Shown piece by piece: positions 10,547 to 20,233 of a stretch of 64,000 nucleotides of DNA. The stretch covers positions 2,895,914 to 2,959,913 of the forward strand of contig OZ007513.1 in the NCBI GenBank assembly GCA_963931865.1, written 5' to 3'. Below the pieces are notes generated by a model. The model was not told the DNA's origin, ran no database searches, and was given only the letters and a program-made list of their open reading frames with translations. Numbering within the stretch: position 1 is the stretch's first letter; each line of letters opens with the position of its first letter. Made by a program: the position numbers and the translations under genes. This DNA comes from Axinella damicornis (taxonomy: Eukaryota; Porifera; Demospongiae; Axinellida; Axinellidae).

Positions 10547-11260
10547 CTATGTAGTGGGGCTTCTGTTGCAGCTGCAACCAACTGTAAGCTGTTTCCTTGT
10601 GTTCAAAGGCAGCCACTCCTCATAGCCATCTTGACCACATTGCTCACTGCGTTTCAGGACGTAGAAGTCGACTCTTTTCTCTGAATAGTAGCACATTCCT
10701 CGCTGTACCAAGCAAGCATTATCATAGGCATTGGGGCAGCCTTGGCAGGTAAGGTTGACCGCATACTGTGGGAAGGTGCTGACGCCGTCCGATTCAGTGA
10801 GAGCCTCAAGTGTTTGATTCCACGAACACTGTGAGCTAGTACTAGTGAAACAGGCATCATCGTACGACTGATGATCAATGCAGCGGGTATCCCCAGTCAA
10901 GATGTAAGCAGGGGTGCTGTCCTCTGAGCCAGGCAGCAGCATCTTCTGCAAATGCAAGCAATTCAGTAAAGTCCACCTTCTGAACTGCTGTATCAGGTAC
11001 TCCTCTGATCGTTTCTTGCAAGTAGCACAGTCGTGGTCACTGATCCCCTTTCGAGTCAGTCCTCGGACAATGGATTTGGCAAGATTTGTTGAGTTTGACA
11101 TGGACAGTCCTGTTCCTGCCTTGGCTGCGGCTACCAGTGCCATGTCATAAAGTGTCATCTGCTCAGTTGGGGAAGGAGTGGCAAAATGTATCACACAAAC
11201 AGCAAGAATGATTGCTGTACATAGAAAGGAACCACACTTCCATTTCGTATCTGCAACCAT
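10547..11260 (-). CDS. IL-17-like secreted cytokine, type A, copy A2
   Basis: Encodes 237 residues without introns. Residues 1-30 form a signal peptide (basic start, hydrophobic FLCTAIILAVCVIHF). A propeptide-like region follows with a CxxCKKR motif (~81-87), then the Cys-rich C-terminal half. That half has CSW, FPQYAVNLTCQGC, a DFYVLKR strand and an EEWLPL..KQLTVGCSC end. The order Cys-x-Trp, aromatic-Pro strand, Cys-x-x-Cys, VLKR and VGCSC is the pattern of the IL-17 family cystine-knot fold, where the mature ligand usually ends VGCTCV. There are several N-glycosylation sequons. All 13 cysteines are in register with type B proteins. A spaetzle- or neurotrophin-like knot is the main alternative. 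The gene is divergent from B1 at 12624. Confidence 0.75.
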   Translation of the reverse strand: MVADTKWKCGSFLCTAIILAVCVIHFATPSPTEQMTLYDMALVAAAKAGTGLSMSNSTNLAKSIVRGLTRKGISDHDCATCKKRSEEYLIQQFRRWTLLNCLHLQKMLLPGSEDSTPAYILTGDTRCIDHQSYDDACFTSTSSQCSWNQTLEALTESDGVSTFPQYAVNLTCQGCPNAYDNACLVQRGMCYYSEKRVDFYVLKRSEQCGQDGYEEWLPLNTRKQLTVGCSCNRSPTT

Positions 11261-11378
11261 CTCTGATGAATCGGTAGTGCAGTGGTTTGTATTGTGAGCC
11301 GAACTGTCAGCTGTGTGTTAGTTGAAGCTGAATTCAAATGAATTGAGCAGGCGATGAGATCACGAGAGAAGAGAACGC

Positions 11379-11386
11379 TTTAAATA
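11379..11386 (-). promoter_or_regulatory. TATA-like box of A2
   Basis: TATTTAAA on the coding strand lies 119 bp before the A2 start codon. It is the same octamer found 129 bp before the B1 and B3 starts. The shared TTTTCCGGAAC word follows at about 11417-11427. Confidence 0.5.
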
Positions 11387-11765
11387 TTAGTGTCCAGTGA
11401 AAGTGAAGTTCTTTGCATTTTCCGGAACACTCACATGGACATAGCTATACCTTAATGTTCAAAGAATTGAGCCCCAAGCTTTAATTGCTGACATTGTCTC
11501 TTTTGAAAGCATGAATATAACTGAACATGAATAACTAACTTTAATAAATAACTAGTGCACTCCCCATTGTCAATCTTGAGTTTCACTTTGATGTTGTAAG
11601 CCTTTACGAACCTCTCTCTATATTTATACTGCATAGCTTGCTTTTGGGTGTTTACCTCATCAGACTGTGGTTAGGCTGTGGTTGTCCTGTGATTAGGAAT
11701 CCACAACTACAGCTGGTTGAGAGGCTTCGTGTGTAACTTGCTATGTGTATAGGCGCATGTGTAGC

Positions 11766-11939
11766 TATGATGTGTGTGTGTGTGTGTCTGTGTGTAGCTA
11801 GCTACATGTGTGTACGTGTGTGTGTGTGTGTGTGCGTGTGTGTGTGTGTGTGTGTGCGTGTGCATAGCTGCATGTGTGTGTGTGTATTTGTCTGTGTGTG
11901 TGTGTGTGTAGCTATAAATGTGTGTGCGTATGTGTATAC

Positions 11940-11979
<40 letters not shown>

Positions 11980-11981
11980 GA
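11766..11981. repeat. (TG)n microsatellite between A2 and B1
   Basis: Mostly TG dinucleotides with short interruptions such as 'tagctagctacatg'. It occupies the middle of the divergent A2/B1 promoter interval. Unit 2 has the same tract at 29985-30312. Long TG tracts can form Z-DNA. Confidence 0.95.
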
Positions 11982-12487
11982 TGAGTTGAACATGAGGTGG
12001 CACGGTATTCATCCAGAATGATAGCCTGACGATTATTGTCGCTGGCTACTACTATTATCATTCACACTGCAGAAGGTGTAAAGAGTATGCACTAGCATGC
12101 AGCTACATGTACACAGTGACAGGGAAATGAGGTTGCCAGTTTTAAGTCATGTCGTAGAAAACAATCAACTTTAGTGTTAATTTAGTTCCTAACTTCCAAC
12201 CCTAACAATGATCATTGAACTGAAAGAGTAATCTCTCAGACAACCCTCAAAGCTCAATTCCCTTGCAAACAAAGTAGAAAGCTGCATTCCTATGATTCCT
12301 GCAACTCTTCCTTTCACAACCTTTATGTGCTACCAAACATTGAAATGCTAAAATGCTGAAATTGGTAGTTTTATTCAGTGATAAAACCTTATAACAAAGA
12401 GCAACATGGCCACATAATGGACACAGGCAGCACCTGTACCAAAGTCCCCAGCGGGAGAACTTATGCAACGTACCACACACACTCGGG

Positions 12488-12495
12488 TATTTAAA
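12488..12495 (+). promoter_or_regulatory. TATA-like box of B1
   Basis: TATTTAAA, 129 bp upstream of the ATG at 12624 and identical in unit 2 (30843-30850). With a TSS ~25-30 bp downstream, the in-frame ATG at 12510 would lie at or before the transcript start. This supports the 12624 start. Confidence 0.5.
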
Positions 12496-12623
12496 CTGCA
12501 AGACCGCTAGTGCCAGTCACAACCATCGGCTGCAATCACAACAAGAGCAAGATAACTGACCCACCTTCATCGTTGAACAATTATTCTCAGCTGCTCAGAG
12601 TCAAGGAGTGTGCTAAAGCAGTC

Positions 12624-13337
12624 ATGTTGACATCACAAGCAAACACACTGCTAGTAGTGGCTGCACTGTGCGTTTGTTGCCTGCACACAGCCTGCACCAT
12701 TCCAATACCTAGTCAGGCATCTGCCAACAGCAGCACAATTTCCACTGTTGTATCGCAAGTAGTGGCGAGCCTTCCAACAGGTCCGGGCAGAGGGACAGTC
12801 AATGCTACCACACTCACTGACATGATCGTTGAGGGTCTGACAGAAGGAGGACTGGAGTGCAATGGCTGCAAGAAGCGAGGTGAACGGTACTTCTTGGAGC
12901 AGTTTACCCAGTCCACCCAGCTGTCTGGCTGCCTCAGCCTCGTCAAAGTTCCACTACCTGGTAACAGAACCTACCCTGGCTCACCCCCACCTTATATTCT
13001 GACGGGAAGCACAGACTGTTTAACACCCCGACTAGTTAATTATGATTCACAGTGCTTCCCACGGAATGCTGCACCAAAGTGCACATGGAGTCAGAACGTT
13101 CGAGACTTGGGGGATTCCGTATTCCCAAGATTTGTAGTCAGTGTCAACTGCAGTGGGTGCAAACATTACGATGACACATGCCTGCGCAACAACAACAACT
13201 GCTATACTTCCGAGCTCCGAATCCTTCCAGTGTACATCCTGAAACGCCAAGATGAGTGTGATTCAAGTGGCAATGAGGTGTGGAGGCCAATAGCAGAGAA
13301 AGTGGTGGTTGGTTGCAGCTGCAGCCGCACTAACTGA
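12624..13337 (+). CDS. IL-17-like secreted cytokine, type B, copy B1
   Basis: The open frame extends up to an ATG at 12510, but the ATG at 12624 starts a clean signal peptide (MLTSQANTLLVVAALCVCCL) and gives 237 residues, the same length as type A. After a Ser/Thr-rich stretch come CNGCKKR, then the C-terminal cytokine half: CTW, VFPRFVVSVNCSGC, DDTCL, LPVYILKR and VVVGCSC. This is the same 13-cysteine framework as A2, with an IL-17-like order of motifs. No intron is needed. A and B paralogues are clearly diverged from each other, while B1 and B3 differ at only a few residues. Likely secreted and disulphide-rich, with a cytokine-like role inferred from the fold. Its 3' flank faces the inverted copy B2. 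Confidence 0.75.
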   Translation: MLTSQANTLLVVAALCVCCLHTACTIPIPSQASANSSTISTVVSQVVASLPTGPGRGTVNATTLTDMIVEGLTEGGLECNGCKKRGERYFLEQFTQSTQLSGCLSLVKVPLPGNRTYPGSPPPYILTGSTDCLTPRLVNYDSQCFPRNAAPKCTWSQNVRDLGDSVFPRFVVSVNCSGCKHYDDTCLRNNNNCYTSELRILPVYILKRQDECDSSGNEVWRPIAEKVVVGCSCSRTN

Positions 13338-13886
13338 ACATGAAGCATTGGCACCACGCCAGCTCAAAGATAGATAGTTCAAACTTGTGGAATATGTCTC
13401 TGTTTATGCCTGTATATGGGACTGCTCATGGACTGTGATTTTGATTATACTTTGAATTTATTTTGCGCCTGTACTAGTTTACGTGTAGCTAGCTATATTT
13501 ATGAGCCACATCAATGGTGCTATACCATAATTAATATGTAAACTTGCCATTTTACAACAATCATACCTTCGACAGCTGTCAAGCTATCACTAAGACCGCA
13601 AGCATATCATAATTAGCTATTATAATTATTATTATGCTGATAATTATGCCATATGTACCATTATGCTTCTGTATTGCTCGTGCACCAGCATGCAAGCCTT
13701 CTTGTAGGTCGACTCTGCACTCTTGTATATGTATTCACTTGCCTTTAGCTACATAGTTAAGTCATTTCACTCGATCTATTCTCTGGACTGGATAGGCAAA
13801 AATCTGTCAAGGCCCAATGTAGCTCTGTGCATGGGGCTTGTCATGCCCAAAGAGTAACTAGCTACAGGCGGATCCTATCAGATTTT
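13338..13886. other. 3' flank of B1 with SINE-like module
   Basis: No gene. It is homologous to the flanks of B2 (16990-17534, inverted) and B3 (31693-32000 and 32577-32820). Bases ~13790-13880 contain a module around 'ggggcttgtcatgcccaa' that also occurs at 17000-17100, 28000-28085 and 32715-32815. Its recurrence outside the B flanks, at 28 kb, suggests a short interspersed repeat. Confidence 0.6.
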
Positions 13887-14385
13887 AATGTGCGTCCGTG
13901 TGCGTGTGACGGAAGTGGGATGTTCGTGGGGCGGGACTAGACTGGTGACGCGCGATCTTCGTACTTCAATGTACTGAACCTCACGAACATTGGGCATGGG
14001 CTGGAATCTTCCAGAAGAGGTGAGGCTACAAGCGGACGCAATCGGGGAGCTACGCGATACGGACACAATCGGGGAGCAACAGACGCAATAGGGGAGCAGC
14101 AGCCGAAGCGGACGCAATCGGGGAGCAGCAGCCGAAGCGGACGCAATCGGGGAGCTGTTGAAATCGGGGAAGAGCAGCTGAAGCGAACGCAAGTGGCAAG
14201 CAGCAGCTGAAGGGACGCAATCGGTGGGCAGCAGCTGAAGCGGACGGAAACGGGGAACAGCAGTTTGAAGCGGATCGATGCAATCGGGGAGCAGCAGCTC
14301 TGCACAGGGAGCTGTCCGGCGCCGGATTACTCACGTAGGCGAACGAGGGGAAGTAGCTGAGCGAGCGAAGCGAGCGAAGCTACTT
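13887..14385. repeat. Minisatellite-bearing repeat element, copy 1
   Basis: An insertion of ~500 bases in the left arm of the B1/B2 inverted duplication; the right arm reads straight through at ~16990. It starts with a 'gtgacggaagtgggatgttcgt' segment and contains ~9 degenerate 'cggacgcaatcggggagcag' tandem units. It ends near 'agctgtccggcgccggatta'. Related copies lie at 22830-23245 and, shortened and inverted, at 54545-54725. No coding potential is claimed. Confidence 0.7.
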
Positions 14386-14830
14386 GTAATTATTATCTTT
14401 CTCATTATACAGTCATGTACCGGTATTATGTGGAAAGATATGTAAGATGGGGTTGTATACTGAACTGTTTTGTGCCATGTGTACCTTGTCCTTGACTTTT
14501 TGCTGTTTTAAATTTGCTATCCCTACATCATATCTCCATACTTTTGTAGCTAATGACTTACGGTTGTCATAATTTGTGTGGCCTGAGGCACTACTATATA
14601 CGCCCATTGCTCAGTCACATTCTGATGACAGCCATGTGCATGCAACGGCTGCTTGTCTTGCATGTGCATGTACGTCACTCAGGCTTGCCCCCCAATGTCC
14701 TGCTTCCACTAGTAAAAGGCAAAGTCACGTTCCGCTTCCTTCCTCATTATGCGCTCCTGGTAAAATGAGAAGGGTTGTTTTACCAAGGTTTTGGTCGCCC
14801 CTTGGGCTTCTAATATAACCTTGGCGGATT

Positions 14831-16384
14831 TTGCTCGAACTTTTACCTATTTTTCTTTTCTTTTTTTCTCCTGTTATTATCATATTTTTCTTTTTAATTC
14901 ACCTATTTTTCTCAATTATGTTGGCATTGATGCTGAAAATTCACATCAATACACACTTGTAAACACTTGAAAACTGATTTTGGGAGACAATGTCACTGTG
15001 AAAGTGTGTCAATAACAACAAACTATCAGACTACGTGTTTTACTAGTCAGTATACTTCTGAGTAGCCCTATCTAATACGTAGCTTGCTAATACTAGCCAG
15101 CCTAGTGTATAGAAGTCTACGTTGCTACTTCTAAACTCGTACCTGACGTTACAAATTACAAACCCATTTGTACCTATTTTTCTCATCAGAGTCAAAAAGT
15201 ATACCCAGCATTAATTCACTATGCTCAGAAACACCTATTTGTTTTACTAGTCAGTATACTTCTGAGTAGCTCTATCTAATACGTAGCTTGCTAATACTAG
15301 CCAGCCTAGTGTATAGAAGTCTACGTTGCTACTTCTAAACCCGTACCTGACGTTACAAATTACAAACCCATTTGTACCTATTTTTCTCATCAGAGTCAGA
15401 AAGTATACCTATTTTTCCCAGCATTAATTCACTATGCTCAGAAACACCTATTTTCCCAAAATTATGCTAGCAAAACGAGTCTGCCAAAGCCTAGGTCTGG
15501 TCTAAGAGCAAAATGGCCTGCAGCTCTTCCAGCAGGCTGTTCACTTTCCAGGCTGTTCTTCGGCCACTTCAGCAGACCCACAAACATTCCTGCTCACTCC
15601 ACCTAGCTATTCACACTCAGATAGCCCATCGCTACATTCGATAAGCCAGAATAGCTCCTTACTTAAAAAAAAAATCTGTGTTGTAACAAATCTTCAAAGT
15701 ACCGCACGGCCACATCAGAGTACCGATTTGAAAGTTGAAAGGGCCGCTAGCTGCATCAAAGAGAGAAGCCCCCCTTGTTTATTCCGGTTGCCGCCATGGG
15801 AAAACGTAAACAGATGAATAACTCTATATAACCGTATGCGAGTGATGTCATCTCATTAATTATTCATGAGCAAAATTGCACGATTTCGCCGATGCCATAT
15901 ACGCTTCCTACCCAGACTGGTCACATCACCATAATTATATAGTTGCATCTGCAGTGATCAAAGAATGGACCCACAACCTCAAGTGTTGTGTAGCTTCACC
16001 TATAATTGTTTACCCATGCATCAGTGTCTGAAATTGGAGGACCCACAGTGTAACAGATCTGTTTGAATGCACATTGTTTGGTATTGCTAGCATTCCTATA
16101 CTTCTCCTAGTTGCCCGGAACTAAGAAACTTGACCTCACAGGCCTACTAGGTTTTCCAATCTAAGAGCAAAATAGGCTGCACTTGTGCATGTACATGTGC
16201 TCATTCTTTGATCACCACAGTGGAGGAGGCACTATAAGGAGACTCTTGTTCTCCCAAGAGGGTACATAATGACATTCATACAATTAAGAACCTATGAAGC
16301 CTGGCTTAGTCAAGTATTTCAAGTGGTTGCTAAATGTGATCAATAAGCAAAGAGCTGCAGGCCATTTGCTCTTAGACCAGATCA
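14831..16384. other. Spacer of the B1/B2 inverted duplication
   Basis: No gene. It contains a ~205-bp direct tandem duplication (about 15034-15239 and 15240-15445, only a few differences plus a short insertion), the TTAA element fragment at 15533-15909, and unassigned AT-rich sequence. Confidence 0.6.
15533..15909 (+). mobile_element. TTAA element, copy d (right-end fragment)
   Basis: Matches the last ~375 bases of copies b and c, from 'caggctgttcactttcc' through the A-run to 'cgcttcctacc'. The left two-thirds and the right TTAA are missing. Confidence 0.75.
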
Positions 16385-17534
16385 CATAGGGCATATTAGA
16401 AGCCCAAGGGGCGACCAAAGCCTTGGTAAAACAACCCTTCTCATTTTACGGTGTACCGGTAGTGATACTCCATTATTGTGCATGACTCGCACATTTCTAT
16501 GACCCACAAATCAGTTGCATTCCAGTGTCCACACGCACGTGCACCCAAACCATGCATGCACACAAATAGGATGACATGCAGAAGCTATCTGTATACAATG
16601 GGATTTCTGGTGAGTCACGATGCAGTTGTTGGATTGACTACACCAATACGTGATTTAACCTTTTACTAGTGGAAGCAGGACATTGGGGGGCAAGCCTGAG
16701 TGACGTATACATGGCTACATGCACATGCAAGACAAGGAGCCGTTGCATGCACATGGCTGTCATCAGAATGTGACTGAGCAATGGGCGTATATAGTAGTGC
16801 CTCAGGCCACACAAATTATGACAACAAGTAGGTCATTACAAAAGTATGGAGATGTAGGGATAGCCAAACAGCAAAACGTCAAGACCAAGGTAGGGATGAT
16901 GGCATAAAACAGTTCAGTATACACTGAACCCCATCTTACATATCTTTCCACATAATACCGGTACATGACTGTAGCTACAATGAGAAAGATATATTATAGG
17001 ATCCGCCTGTACTCTTGGGCATGACAAGCCCTATGCACTCGATCAGACAGAGTAGCTACATTAGGCCTTCACAGATTTTTGCCTATCCAGTCCAGAGATT
17101 AGAGTGAAATGACTTTACTATGTAGCTAAAGGCAAGTGAATACATATACAAGAGTGCAGAGTCGACCTACAAGAAGGCTTGCATGCTGGTGGAGCAATAC
17201 AGAAGCATAATGGTACATATGGCATATCAGCATAATAATAATTATAATAGCTAATTATGCTTGTGGTCTTAGTGATAGGTTAGAACCTATAGCTTGACAG
17301 CTGTCGAAGGTATGATTGTTGTAAAATGTAAGTTTACATCATTATGGTATAGCACCATTGATGTGACTCATAAATATAGCTAGTTATACATAAACTAGTA
17401 CAGGCGCAAAATCAAAAAATAAGTATAATCAACATCACCCGTACAGTCCTTGAGCAGTCCCATATACAGGCATAAACAGAGACACAAGTTTGAACTATCT
17501 ATCTTTGAGCTGGCGTAGTGCACATGCTTCATGT

Positions 17535-18203
17535 TCAGTTAGTGCGGCTGCAGCTGCAACCAACCACCACTTTCTCTGCTATTGGCCTCCACACCTCATT
17601 GCCACTTGAATCACACTCATCTTGGCGTTTCAGGATGTATACTGGAAGGATTCGGAGCTCGGAAGTATAGCAATTGTTGTTGTTGACACTGACTACGAAT
17701 CTTGGGAATACGGAATCCCCCAAGTCTCGAACGTTCTGATTCCATGTGCACTTTGGTGCAGCATTCCGTGGGAAGCACTGTGAATCTAGTCGGGGTGTTA
17801 AACAGTCTGTGCTTCCCGTCAGAATATAAGGTGGGGGTGAGCCAGGGTAGGTTCTGTTACCAGGTAGTGGAACTTTGACGAGGCTGAGGCAGCCGGACAG
17901 CTGGGTGGACTGTGTAAACTGCCCCAAGAAGTACTGTTCACCTCGCTTCTTGCAGCCATTGCACTCTAGTCCTCCTTCTGTCAGACCCTCAACGATCATG
18001 TTAGTGAGTGTGGTAGCATTGACTGTCCCTGATCTGCCCGGACCTGTTGGAAGGCTCGCCACTACTTGCGATACAACAGTGGAGATTGTGCTGCTGTTGG
18101 CAGATGCCTGACTAGCGGGTATTGGAATGGTGCAGGCTGTGTGCAGGCAACAAACGCACAGTGCAGCCACTACTAGCAGTATGTTTGCTTGTGATGTCAA
18201 CAT
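17535..18203 (-). pseudogene. IL-17-like type B, copy B2 (cysteine-deleted)
   Basis: Inverted copy of B1 starting at the same signal-peptide methionine (18203). The frame is open to the same terminal CSCSRTN, but two in-frame deletions set it apart. Three residues (VNY) are lost near 17785, and 14 residues near 17678 remove the CSGC pair and the following DTC cysteine. Ten of the 13 framework cysteines remain, so a normal cystine-knot fold is doubtful. Upstream, the TTAA element at 18332-19307 replaces everything beyond the TTAA of the TATA-like box, so the promoter is broken. An upstream in-frame ATG at 18377 lies inside that element. Probably a decaying copy, though a variant ligand cannot be excluded. 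Confidence 0.75.
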
Positions 18204-18331
18204 GACTGCTTTAGCACACTCCTTGACTCTGAGCAGTTGAGAAAAATTGTTCAACGATGAAGATGGGTCAGTTATCTTGCTCTTGTTGTGATTGCAGCCG
18301 ATGGTTGTGACTGGCACTAGCGTCTTGCAGT

Positions 18332-19307
18332 TTAAGGTAGGAAGCATGGCATCGCGAAATCGAGCAATTTTTCTCATGAATAATTAATGAGATGACATCA
18401 CTCGATACGGTTATATAGAGTTATTCATCTGTTTACGTTTTCCCATGGCGGCAACCGGAATAAACAAGGGGGCTCCTCTCTTTGATGCGGCTAGCGGCCC
18501 TTTCAACTTTCAAATCGGTACTCTGATGTGGCCGTGCGAAGATTTGTTACAACACAGATTTTTTTTTATTTAAGTAAGGAGCTATTCTGGCTTATTGAAT
18601 GTAGCGATGGGCTATCTGAAACAGTGTGAATAGCTAGGTGGAGTGAGAAGGAATGTTTGTGGGTCTGCTGAAGTGAGCAGGAATGTTTGTGGGTCTGCTG
18701 AAGTGGCCGAAGAACAGCCTGGAAAGTGAACAGCCTCCGACAGCTCCCTGGCCAAGGTACTCTGGCCCCGCCCATTTTCGTGTTAGGGCGAATTTGGCTG
18801 GTTTGGTAGCTGGACTGGGCTGGTGAGAGGCAGTAGATGTGTGGCCAAAACTCTGTAACCGAGAGGTGAACGTGGAAAAGCATCCCTCCCTAGTTTTGCA
18901 GGGGGTAGGTTGACCTTTTGGAAACTGGCCTTGGCTTTGGTCTGTTTCAGTTGGTGTGTGTGGAATTTTTTTTGAAAGCCTAGGGTAGCCAAACCTCTGT
19001 TTTTGAGGGCGGCAGTGAGTTTTGGGCTGTAGCCTGCAACTGAGGAGAGCAGGTGGTAAATCCATCCGTTGTTTTTTTGGCCTGTTTTGTGTGTGTATTG
19101 ATGATGGGGTCAGAGTGTGGGTGGGGCCTTGGTGAGGGTTCAAATTTTCAGTTTAGTAGAGGGCCTTAAAATTTAGTTTTAGGGCGTTTTCAAGCAGAGT
19201 TAGCAGTTTGATGCAAAGTATTGCTGAAACTTGTGTACGCTTTAATGCTGCCCATTTATCCATCAACTTGGTTTCGGAGATCGCTCTACCCATGTTTCCT
19301 ACCTTAA
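18332..19307 (-). mobile_element. TTAA element, copy e
   Basis: Inverted relative to copies b and c and complete from TTAA to TTAA, with GGTAGGAA and TTTCCTACC ends. It carries an extra tandem copy of a ~33-base block near 18655-18700. It is inserted where the TATTTAAA box of B2 would be. Confidence 0.8.
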
Positions 19308-19481
19308 GGTGGCACATAGCTACCCCTTTACGTTAGGTTACCTTTAAACGTCGGGGGCCCCTTTACGTTAGGTTACCTTTAACCGTCGGGGGCCCCTTTA
19401 CGTTAGGTTACCTTTAACCGTCGGGGGGCCCCGACGGTCTAGTAAAGGTAACCTAATGTAAAGGGGTATGTGCCACCTTAA
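19304..19481. mobile_element. TTAA-bounded foldback element next to copy e
   Basis: Outer arms AAGGTGGCACATA / TATGTGCCACCTT are flanked by TTAA on both sides, and the left TTAA is shared with copy e. Inside are three direct units of 'cctttacgttaggttacctt' plus one inverted unit (19446-19462). Confidence 0.7.
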
Positions 19482-20168
19482 AACGTCTCCCCGGTCTCCT
19501 TTTACAGTGAAGATTAATGTAGCTACCACGTGTTCTACCCCTCATCTCATACCCGGAGTTCCATGCATCCCTGCATGGTGTGCACAAACTTACAGCAACA
19601 ACTGTTCTGAGTTCCTGCATACTGTCTACTGTTGCGTTTGCAGGTGCAGTATACCATGGCCAATGCCCAAGATTCCTACCTGACTTGTAATCGTGTAAAC
19701 ACCCTACCTCAACCTGCAACCATGCAGGTTGATGTAGGGGGTTTACACGGTTACAAGTCATTTAACCTATGTGTGCACACATAAGTTAAATGACTTGTTT
19801 ACACGGTTAATGTTACAAGTCTTTGTGTGCACACATAGGTTAAATGACCGTTCTTTTTGCAGTGCTGTACACGAAGCTTGCTTCATGTACTCGGTACATA
19901 GCCAGCTAAGTGCACTGATCAGCCTCGTTACTAGTCTTCTCCAGCTTTGTTGCTTCCATCACTTTCTTCCTGCAAGTGAAATAAGGCTAGTGCTGCTGCC
20001 AGGTGTGCCTTCTTTCTCCTCTCTCGATCTCTGCATTCTGCCTGCATTGTTTTCTGTACGTGTGTTTATAAGGTCTCGTATAGAGATTGCAAAGAAGTGT
20101 ATCCCCCCTTAATAGCGGCACTTAATTTTGGGGGTACCGTTAGCATAACTACTTCCTGTTTACGGAAG
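19482..20168. other. Interval upstream of LOX with palindromes
   Basis: No gene recognised. 19681-19760 is an imperfect hairpin (arms 'tgacttgtaa.cgtgtaaac'). It is followed by alternating copies of 'tttaacctatgtgtgcacac' in palindromic arrangement to ~19850. The rest is unassigned LOX upstream sequence. Confidence 0.5.
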
Positions 20169-20176
20169 TATAAATA
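20169..20176 (+). promoter_or_regulatory. TATA-like box of LOX
   Basis: TATAAATA, 58 bp before the proposed LOX start codon at 20234. A transcript would begin at about 20200 with a short leader. Confidence 0.4.
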
Positions 20177-20233
20177 CAACGTAGGTCTCGTAGAGATTGT
20201 AAATTTCAAGCGCTTGCAGAAGAAGTGCGCAGA

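Larger units (their letters stand above)
12500..18335. repeat. Large inverted duplication carrying B1 and B2
   Basis: Left arm ~12490-14830 and right arm ~16385-18335 are reverse complements over the B gene, its 3' flank, a 'catgtaccggtattatgtgg' block and a 'ttaccaaggttttggtcgcc' block. A ~1.5-kb spacer separates them. The arms differ by the 0.5-kb insertion at 13887-14385, by extra sequence at ~16455-16650 and by small indels. The right arm stops exactly at TTAA (18332-18335). Confidence 0.85.

Noticed and set aside
11707..12012. Long His-Thr and Val-Cys frames over TG tracts
   Set aside because: Direct consequence of the (TG)n repeat on both strands.
12247..12501. 84-codon minus-strand frame, conserved at 30602-30856
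   Set aside because: It lies in the B promoter interval, overlaps the TATA-like box and is explained by recent duplication. There is no signal peptide or domain.
12510..12623. N-terminal extension of B1 from the ATG at 12510 (and 30865, 18377)
   Set aside because: It would bury the signal peptide 38 residues in. The TATA position places this ATG at the transcript start, and in B2 the upstream part comes from a transposon.
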